Position numbers and translations under genes: made by a program. Under the pieces are notes generated by a model. That model ran no database searches and was not told the DNA's origin. It saw nothing but the letters and a program-made list of their open reading frames with translations. A stretch of 12,808 bases of DNA, from NCBI GenBank assembly GCA_030428695.1, contig JAUIEM010000292.1, forward strand, positions 1-12,808. The letters run 5' to 3'. Position 1 is the first letter of the stretch; every line of letters begins with the position of its first letter. The DNA is from a bacterium. Its GTDB lineage: Bacteria; Planctomycetota; J058; JAJDCP01. Shown piece by piece: positions 5,370-12,808 of this stretch.

Positions 5370-8300
5370 ATGCTATCGCCCCACGACAGCGCCCTGCTCC
5401 AGTTCGCGATGCAGAACGGCGCGATCAACAGCGCCGACATGATGGAGATCGTCAACTTCAAGCTGAAGCAGGCGCCGGACTGTTCCATCGGCGAGCTGCT
5501 GGTCGAGCGTGGCTTCCTGACCCCCGACGCGGTCCGCGACCTCAGCGCCCACGTCGAGCAGAGCTTCAGCCGCTCCGACGGCGCGAAGTTCCGCCCGATC
5601 ACCGGCCGCACCCCGCCGCATCCCGCCCCGGTCCCGCGCCCTCCCTGGAGCGCCCCGGGCAGCGGCGGCTTCGCGGACACCCAGGCCCCGGCCACCCGGC
5701 CGAACCACCCTCTGCCCGGCGCCGGCGAGGACAGCCGCCCGACCCAGGTCACCCGCGTCGCCGACAGCGCCGTGCCCGGTCCGAAGCCGCCACCGCCCCG
5801 GGCGACGCGCTGGCCGATCGAGCTCGGCAGCCGCATCGGCCAGTACACGGTCAAGTCGGTCCTCGGCAAGGGCGGCATGGGCCAGGTGTTCCGTGTCCGC
5901 CACGAGCAGCTCGAGCGCGACTACGCCCTCAAGGTGCTGCTGCCGACCGGCGCGAGCAACCCGCGGCTGCTCGCCCGCTTCCGCCATGAAGCCCGCGCGA
6001 CGGCCCGCCTCCGCCACCCGAACATCGTCGCGGTGCACGAGGTCGGCGAGGACGACGGCGTCAACTACTTCACGATGGACGTCATCGAGGGCCGGCCGCT
6101 GAACAAGATCGTCCGCGAGGGCTCGCTGACCGTCTCGGACAGCGTCGAGATGCTGCGAAAGATCGCCGCGGCGCTCCACCACGCGCACCGCGAGGGCGTG
6201 ATCCACCGCGACATGAAGCCCTCGAACATCATCGTCAACGAAGAGGGCGAGCCCTTCGTGATGGACTTCGGCCTCGCCAAGGAGCTGCACGCGGTCACCC
6301 AGCTGACGCGCACCGGCACCGCCGTCGGCACCCTCGCCTACATGCCCCCCGAGCAGGCCCAGGGCCGGCGCGACCTGATCGGGCCGAAGAGCGACATCTA
6401 CTCCCTCGGGGTCACCCTGTACGAGTGCCTGACCGGCAAGCTGCCGTTCGTCGCCGACAGCGCCCCGGTGCTGATCGCGAAGCTGATCAACACCGAGCCG
6501 GTGCCGCCGCACAAGCGCGAGCCGACGGTGCCGGAGCCGATCTCGCGCATCTGCCTCAAGGCGATGGCGAAGGACCCCGCCCACCGCTACGGCACGGCGA
6601 TGGACCTGTGCCGCGACCTCGAGCGCTTCCAGGACGGCGAGCCGATCGCCGCCCAGGGCCTGAGCCTGTGGGAGCAGGCCCTGATCCAGATCCGCAAGAA
6701 CAAGCCCGCCGCCTTCCTCGCCGGGGCGCTCGCCGGGCTGGTGCTGTGCCTGATCATCTGGTTCAGCTGGCAGGCCTACGCCGCCCGCCGCGCCTACGCC
6801 GCCGTGCTGCAGGACGCCAAGCGGGCCGAGGCCGGCGGCGAGCTCGAGCAGGCCCAGGCCCTGTACCTGCAGCTGATCGGCCAGGCCCCCGAGGACGGCC
6901 GCGCCCACCTCGGCGTCCAGCGGGTGCGCGCCGAGCTCGCCCAGGCGCAGAAGGAGCGCGCGGCGGCCTTCGTCGCCGAGGGCCGCGAGCACCTGCGCGA
7001 ACGGGACAAGAACGAGAACCTGCTCGAGGCCGACCAGCGCTGGGTGGCGACCGTCGGCAGCAGCGTCGCGCCGACCGCCTCGCTCGAGGCCAAGAAGGAG
7101 CTGTTCGACGCGCGCGAGGCCCTGCAGGAGCGCGAGTGGCGCTCGATCGAGCTGCGCGCCCGGGCCGTCGCGGCCTTCCACCGCGCCCTCGGCCTCGACC
7201 CCGAGAACGCCGCCGCCCGCGCCGAGCTGACCCGGATCTACTGGGAGGAATACACCGCCGCCGAGAACGGCGGCGACCTCGAGGCGCTGCCGGGGCTCAA
7301 GGCGATGCTCGAGCTGTACGGCGCCGGCGGGACCACCTTCGAGGAAGGCGGGAGCTTCGAGCTGACCTCGCAACCTCCCGGGGCCGAGGTCTACCTTTTC
7401 CGCTGCGCCGAGGACCACGACCTGGTCGACCTCTCCCGCGGCCTGCGTCGGGTTCCCCAGCCCTTCCACCCGGCCCGGGGGAGCATCGAGACCACCGGGG
7501 CGCCGCGCGCGCTGTCCTTCGGCGACGATCCCTTGCCCCTGGCGGGCGGGAACCTGCTCGGCACGACGCCGCTCGAGCCGATCGACCTGCCCCAGGGCAG
7601 CTACCTGCTGGTGCTGCGCGCGCCGGGCATGCGCGACACGCGGGTGCCGCTGGCCATCGGGCGGGGGACGGCCTGGATCAACAACGTGCGGCTGCTCGCC
7701 GAGGAGCAGATCGGCGCCGACTTCGTGTACGTGCCGGCCGACGACGCGATCCTCGGCGGCGACCGCCGGGCCTTCCAGCCCCTCGAGCGCACGCCGGACA
7801 AGCCGACGACCTTCGTCGACGGCTTCCTGCTCGCCCGCCACGAGGTGACCTGCGCCCAGTACCTGCCCTTCCTCAACGCCCAGGACTGCGGCAGCGACGG
7901 GAACCTGCGCTTCGTGCCGCGCCGCTCCGACAGCGCCGGCGCCCTGTGGGAGCGCGGGCCGGAGGGCTGGATCATCCCGGGGGATCCCGACCTGCCGGTG
8001 TCGTCGATCTCCTCCGCCGACGCCCGCGCCTACTGCGTCTGGCGCAGCCGGCGGGAGGGGGTCGGCCTGCGGCTGCCGACCTCGCAGGAGTGGGAGAAGG
8101 CCGCGCGCGGGGTGGACGGCCGCTTCTTCGTGTGGGGCAACGAGTTCGAGCCGAGCTTCTCGCTGAACGGCTTCGGCCGCCCGACCGGGGCGCAGCTCGA
8201 GCCGGTCGGCAGCCATCCCTTCGACACCTCGGTCTACGGCATCGCCGACCTGTCCGGCTCGCTGCGCGAGTTCTGCGGGAGCCCCTTCCGCTACGTCGAC

Positions 8301-8471
8301 CTGCCCCTGTACGGGCGCAAGGCCGAGGGCCTGTACGAGGTGCGCGGCGCCGCCTGGACCTACATGACCGAGGTCACCTACCTGCGGCTGTGCACGCGGC
8401 TCGCCTACCCCGAGACCCGCGTGCGGGCGTTTTTCGGCTTCAGGCTGGCCAAAGATCTTCCGACCCCTTAG
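5370..8471 (+). CDS. Membrane Ser/Thr kinase with PEGA-like and SUMF1-type domains
   Basis: The 1033-residue Hanks-type kinase is built as follows: a helical N-terminal module (1-68, with GELLVERGFLTPDAV), a Pro-rich linker (75-147), the kinase domain (about 159-430), one membrane helix (447-466), a helical TPR-like segment (474-650), a PEGA-like stretch (663-765, interrupted by an insert of about 50 residues) and a SUMF1/FGE-sulfatase fold (783-1027). Catalytic features are intact: GKGGMG (166-171), Lys188, HRDMKPSN (279-286), DFG (299-301) and GTLAYMPPE (320-328). The kinase should be cytoplasmic and active, with the C-terminal domains outside the membrane as sensor. The SUMF1 part has LRLPTSQEWEKAARG, but the two catalytic cysteines of true formylglycine-generating enzymes appear absent, so it is probably a ligand-binding fold. 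It heads a likely operon, with the carboxylase gene 31 bases on. Targets are unknown. Confidence 0.95.
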   Translation: MLSPHDSALLQFAMQNGAINSADMMEIVNFKLKQAPDCSIGELLVERGFLTPDAVRDLSAHVEQSFSRSDGAKFRPITGRTPPHPAPVPRPPWSAPGSGGFADTQAPATRPNHPLPGAGEDSRPTQVTRVADSAVPGPKPPPPRATRWPIELGSRIGQYTVKSVLGKGGMGQVFRVRHEQLERDYALKVLLPTGASNPRLLARFRHEARATARLRHPNIVAVHEVGEDDGVNYFTMDVIEGRPLNKIVREGSLTVSDSVEMLRKIAAALHHAHREGVIHRDMKPSNIIVNEEGEPFVMDFGLAKELHAVTQLTRTGTAVGTLAYMPPEQAQGRRDLIGPKSDIYSLGVTLYECLTGKLPFVADSAPVLIAKLINTEPVPPHKREPTVPEPISRICLKAMAKDPAHRYGTAMDLCRDLERFQDGEPIAAQGLSLWEQALIQIRKNKPAAFLAGALAGLVLCLIIWFSWQAYAARRAYAAVLQDAKRAEAGGELEQAQALYLQLIGQAPEDGRAHLGVQRVRAELAQAQKERAAAFVAEGREHLRERDKNENLLEADQRWVATVGSSVAPTASLEAKKELFDAREALQEREWRSIELRARAVAAFHRALGLDPENAAARAELTRIYWEEYTAAENGGDLEALPGLKAMLELYGAGGTTFEEGGSFELTSQPPGAEVYLFRCAEDHDLVDLSRGLRRVPQPFHPARGSIETTGAPRALSFGDDPLPLAGGNLLGTTPLEPIDLPQGSYLLVLRAPGMRDTRVPLAIGRGTAWINNVRLLAEEQIGADFVYVPADDAILGGDRRAFQPLERTPDKPTTFVDGFLLARHEVTCAQYLPFLNAQDCGSDGNLRFVPRRSDSAGALWERGPEGWIIPGDPDLPVSSISSADARAYCVWRSRREGVGLRLPTSQEWEKAARGVDGRFFVWGNEFEPSFSLNGFGRPTGAQLEPVGSHPFDTSVYGIADLSGSLREFCGSPFRYVDLPLYGRKAEGLYEVRGAAWTYMTEVTYLRLCTRLAYPETRVRAFFGFRLAKDLPTP

Positions 8472-8491
8472 GCTGAGCGCCCTTCGACGAC

Positions 8492-8497
8492 AGGGGA
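8492..8497 (+). promoter_or_regulatory. Ribosome binding site for the carboxylase gene
   Basis: AGGGGA lies five bases before the GTG at 8503, in the 31-base gap after the kinase stop. It supports the GTG start, which gives the standard FSKLLIANRGEIA opening of biotin carboxylases. Confidence 0.6.
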
Positions 8498-8502
8498 CGC
8501 CC

Positions 8503-10461
<1,959 letters not shown>

Positions 10462-10463
10462 GC

Positions 10464-11846
10464 ATGCTCGCCGTCATCGACGTCGTCGGCCTGAGCCCCG
10501 ACCTGCTCGGCCCCCACACCCCGCACCTCAACGCCCTCGCCGCCGACGGCTTCCAGGCGACCCTCGGCACGGTGCTGCCGGCGGTGACCTGCTCGGTGCA
10601 GTCGACCTTCCTGACCGGCCTGTTGCCCCGCGACCACGGCATCGTCGGCAACGGCTGGTACTTCCGCGACCGGGCAGAGGTGCTGCTGTGGCGCCAGTCG
10701 AACCGGCTGGTCGGCGGGGAGAAGCTGTGGGAAACCGCCCGGCAGCGGCGCCCGGAGCTCAAGGTCGCGAAGCTGTTCTGGTGGTACAACATGTACGCCT
10801 CGGTCGACGTCGCGGTCACCCCGCGGCCCTCGTACTGCGCCGACGGCCGCAAGTACCCGGGCATCTACACCCAGCCCGCCGCGCTGCGCCCGAAGCTGGA
10901 GAGCGCGCTCGGGAGCTTCCCCCTGTTCCAGTTCTGGGGCCCCGGGGCGGGCCTGGCCTCGAGCGCCTGGATCGGGCGCTGCGCGGAGAAGGTCCTCGCC
11001 GACGAGCGCCCCGACCTGATGCTGGTCTACCTGCCCCACCTCGACTACGACCTGCAGCGCTACGGCCCCGACGATCCGCGCATCCGCGACCAGGTCGCCG
11101 CGATCGACGAGGTCGCGGGGAAGCTGATCGCCGCCCTGCGCGCGGCCGGGGCGAAGGTGGTCGTGCTCTCCGAGTACGGCATCGACGCGGTCTCGCAGCC
11201 GGTCTACGTCAACCGGCGCCTGCGGGAGGCGGGGCTGCTCGAGGTGTGCTGGACGCCCCACGTCGGCGAGCTGCTCGACCCCGGGATGAGCAAGGCCTTC
11301 GCCCTGTGCGACCACCAGGTCGCGCACCTCTACGCCGCCTCGGAAGAGCACGCCGCGGCCGCCGCCGCGCTCTTCGCGGGGGACCCGCGGGTCGCCGAGA
11401 TCCTCGACGCCGAGGGCAAGCGGGCCTGCGGGCTCGACCATCCCCGGGCGGGAGAGCGGGTGCTGGTCGCCGCCGAGGGCAGCTGGTTCGCCTATCCCTA
11501 CTGGCTCGACGAGGCGAAGCGGCCGGACTTCGCGACCCTGGTCGACATCCACCAGAAGCCGGGCTACGACCCCTGCGAGCTGTTCCTCGACCCGCAGCTC
11601 TTCTTCCCCAAGGGCCGCATCGCCTGGAACCTGCTCAAGAAGCTGCTCGGCTTCCGCTACGGGATGCACGTGATCCCGACCGACGCCTCCCTGGTCAAGG
11701 GCTCCCACGGCCGGCTGCCGAGCCGTCCGGAGCGCGGTCCCCTGCTCCTGTGCAGCGAGCGCAGCCGGCGCAAGGAGCACTTCGCCGCCACCGAGGTCAA
11801 GGAGCTCCTGCTCGACCTGCTGCTCGGGGATGCGGTGGAATCCTGA
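10464..11846 (+). CDS. Alkaline-phosphatase-superfamily phosphodiesterase/nucleotide pyrophosphatase
   Basis: The 460-residue product belongs to the type I phosphodiesterase/nucleotide pyrophosphatase group (PF01663). It starts with the metal-ligand strand AVIDVVG (Asp6). The nucleophile region is LPAVTCSVQSTFLTG (Thr42), followed by RDHGIVGNGWY. Later come YLPHLDYDLQRYGPDD (Asp194), VVLSEYGI (234-240), DHQVAHLY (283-290) and KGSHG (His415). The usual SDHG motif is SEYG here, so the metal site differs from classical members. I recall the same change in a bacterial subfamily that includes Ebo-cluster phosphodiesterases, but cannot confirm it. No signal peptide is seen, so it is probably cytoplasmic. 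The ATG lies two bases after the carboxylase stop, implying translational coupling. The substrate is unknown. Confidence 0.86.
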   Translation: MLAVIDVVGLSPDLLGPHTPHLNALAADGFQATLGTVLPAVTCSVQSTFLTGLLPRDHGIVGNGWYFRDRAEVLLWRQSNRLVGGEKLWETARQRRPELKVAKLFWWYNMYASVDVAVTPRPSYCADGRKYPGIYTQPAALRPKLESALGSFPLFQFWGPGAGLASSAWIGRCAEKVLADERPDLMLVYLPHLDYDLQRYGPDDPRIRDQVAAIDEVAGKLIAALRAAGAKVVVLSEYGIDAVSQPVYVNRRLREAGLLEVCWTPHVGELLDPGMSKAFALCDHQVAHLYAASEEHAAAAAALFAGDPRVAEILDAEGKRACGLDHPRAGERVLVAAEGSWFAYPYWLDEAKRPDFATLVDIHQKPGYDPCELFLDPQLFFPKGRIAWNLLKKLLGFRYGMHVIPTDASLVKGSHGRLPSRPERGPLLLCSERSRRKEHFAATEVKELLLDLLLGDAVES

Positions 11847-11859
11847 CGCGACGCGTCAG
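11843..11859 (+). repeat. Perfect palindrome over the phosphodiesterase stop codon
   Basis: CTGACGCG (11843-11850) is followed by one base and then CGCGTCAG (11852-11859), a perfect 8-base inverted repeat containing the TGA stop. It could form the stem of a terminator or be an operator-like site. The following CTTCCTCC is not a good U-run, so terminator function is doubtful. Confidence 0.5.
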
Positions 11860-11883
11860 CTTCCTCCGAAGATCCTCCGTGTA

Positions 11884-12043
11884 CTGACCTCCGCACAAGT
11901 TCTGCCCCGGTCCGGCGGGCGGGGGTAAACCCCGCCCCTACCCCGGAAGCAACGTACACACCGAGGTAGGGGAGGGGTTCACCCCCTCCCGTCGTTGGCC
12001 GGGAACCGACGCCCCTCCGGGTCAGAACTTATGCGGAGGTCAG
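11884..12043. repeat. 160-base nested inverted-repeat element, MITE-like
   Basis: The outer arms are 21 bases (11884-11904 and 12023-12043) with one mismatch: CTGACCTCCGCACAAGTTCT at the left is mirrored by AGAACTTATGCGGAGGTCAG at the right. Inside, 11917-11942 and 11965-11990 are inverted copies of 26 bases matching at 23 positions, and each copy is itself a GC-rich hairpin (GGCGGGG/CCCCGCC and GGAGGGG/CCCCCTCC types). The centre (11943-11964) is unrelated sequence. There is no open reading frame of note and no clear target-site duplication. It resembles a non-autonomous mobile element or a dispersed REP-type palindrome, and its hairpins may also terminate transcription from the phosphodiesterase operon. 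It fills most of the 278-base spacer 11847-12124. Confidence 0.7.
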
Positions 12044-12113
12044 CAAGAACCGCACGAGGAGCGACACTCGAGCGGGCATACCATGTGCAGCGCGTGCATC
12101 CCGGAACCTCACC

Positions 12114-12118
12114 GGAGG
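12114..12118 (+). promoter_or_regulatory. Ribosome binding site deciding the zinc-ribbon protein start
   Basis: GGAGG lies six bases before the ATG at 12125. The earlier in-frame ATG at 12083 has no such site and would add 14 residues ahead of the natural MPRCPYC beginning. Confidence 0.7.
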
Positions 12119-12124
12119 ATCGCG

Positions 12125-12568
12125 ATGCCCCGCTGCCCCTACTGCCGCCGCGCCCTGCCCCTGCCCCGGCTTCCACACGGAGGGCTGGCCCGCTGCGGCT
12201 ACTGCGGCGGGCGGCTGCGCCTGGCGGCCGCCGGCGAGCGGCGCAGCGGCAAGCGGGTGGCGGTGCCGCGGACCCTGGCCGGGCTGCTGCTGGTCGCCGA
12301 CGGCGTGCTCGTGATGTCGGCGGCCCTGGCGGCGCTCGCCCTGTCGCCGGCCGTCTACGCCCTCGGCAGTGTGATGGCCGGGCCCGGCGCCTGGAGCCCG
12401 GCCTTCGTCCTCGAGCTGTGGTGGGAGATCGGCCGCGTCCTGCCCCGCGGTGCGCTCCCCGGCGCGCTGGGGGTCGCGCTGGCGGGGCTCGCCCTGCTCG
12501 GTCTCGGGCGCGCCCTCAGCCGGACGCAGCGGGTCGAGGCCGCCCCGCGGGCGGTGCTCGCGGTGTGA
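12125..12568 (+). CDS. Small zinc-ribbon membrane protein
   Basis: The 147-residue product begins MPRCPYC and has a second CGYC, so Cys4, Cys7, Cys24 and Cys27 form a four-cysteine zinc ribbon (residues 4-27). After a short basic stretch (RRSGKR) come two hydrophobic segments, about 50-75 and 108-128, so it is probably a two-pass membrane protein with the ribbon in the cytoplasm. No named family is recognised. Short CxxC ribbons followed by membrane segments are common in hypothetical proteins of planctomycetes and myxobacteria. The gene follows the inverted-repeat element and has its own ribosome site. Its stop is one base from the stop of the convergent GreA-type gene. Confidence 0.75.
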   Translation: MPRCPYCRRALPLPRLPHGGLARCGYCGGRLRLAAAGERRSGKRVAVPRTLAGLLLVADGVLVMSAALAALALSPAVYALGSVMAGPGAWSPAFVLELWWEIGRVLPRGALPGALGVALAGLALLGLGRALSRTQRVEAAPRAVLAV

Positions 12569-12569
12569 C

Positions 12570-12808
12570 TCAGCCGATCTCGAGGATGTCCCACACGCCC
12601 TTCTGGGTCTCGAGCTCCACCCGCACCGTGTCGCCGACCTTCGCGCCCATGAAGGCCGCGCCGAGCGGGGACAGGTACGACACGATGCCGCGCTCGGGGT
12701 CGGCGTCCCAGGGGCCGAGGAAGGTGTACTCCCGCTCCTCGTCGGAGGCCCGCGAGCGCAGGGAGACCCGGCTGCCGACGGTCACGACCGGCGACCTGCC
12801 GGCGGGGA
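12570..12808 (-). CDS. GreA/GreB-family elongation factor, C-terminal part, leaves window
   Basis: This is the C-terminal FKBP-like domain of a Gre-type factor, which binds RNA polymerase near the secondary channel and, in complete GreA/GreB, helps rescue backtracked complexes. Read from 12785 it has VGSRVSL, EREYTFLGPWDADPERG, the signature SYLSPLGAAFMGAKVGDTVRV and ends in LEIG. The frame stays open to the window edge with no start or stop, so the 5' part is outside. A GTG at 12785-12783 is internal and too late for a full protein. Without the N-terminal coiled coil it cannot be decided whether this is GreA, GreB or an Rnk-like short form. Confidence 0.87.
   Translation of the reverse strand, partial: PAGRSPVVTVGSRVSLRSRASDEEREYTFLGPWDADPERGIVSYLSPLGAAFMGAKVGDTVRVELETQKGVWDILEIG

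Noticed and set aside
8469..8474. TAGGCT overlapping the kinase stop as a -10 box for the carboxylase gene
   Set aside because: No -35-like sequence lies 16-18 bases upstream, and the 31-base gap fits co-transcription better.

Overview
The window is high-GC, densely packed bacterial chromosome. Planctomycetota is the best guess, with Myxococcota or an uncultured relative as alternatives. The pointers are a Ser/Thr kinase that carries a membrane segment, a PEGA-like segment and a C-terminal sulfatase-modifying-factor (SUMF1/FGE) fold, and a membrane protein with an N-terminal GYF_2 domain. No rRNA, tRNA, CRISPR array or intact transposase gene was seen.

Layout. (1) Bases 1-856 are visibly less GC-rich than the rest. 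They hold the 3' part of an AAA/ABC-type ATPase gene, apparently frameshifted near base 97, and a small gene overlapping it by 4 bases; this looks like a decayed accessory or defence-type module. (2) Bases 993-1388 encode a small NfeD-like protein with its OB fold before its membrane segment, followed by a strong hairpin terminator at 1409-1432. (3) On the minus strand, 5095 to 1457, a probable two-gene operon encodes a GYF_2-domain polytopic membrane protein and then a 751-residue protein with a basic N-terminus, a nine-proline tract, an acidic region, a very long coiled coil and a basic tail. (4) A 274-base divergent spacer carries candidate promoters in both directions. (5) On the plus strand, 5370-11846, the kinase, a biotin-dependent acyl-CoA carboxylase alpha subunit and an alkaline-phosphatase-superfamily phosphodiesterase follow one another with gaps of 31 and 2 bases, so they are probably co-transcribed. 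(6) The spacer 11847-12124 contains a 160-base nested inverted-repeat element resembling a MITE. (7) A small zinc-ribbon membrane protein gene (12125-12568) converges, with one base between stop codons, on the C-terminal part of a GreA/GreB-family gene that leaves the window.

The best candidate for an undescribed system is the minus-strand pair. GYF domains in eukaryotes bind proline-rich peptides, and the neighbouring coiled-coil protein has a conspicuous polyproline tract next to its basic end. A membrane-anchored GYF protein holding an extended coiled-coil scaffold is a concrete, testable idea, but it is inference. The coiled coil also shows a possible 210-residue internal duplication.
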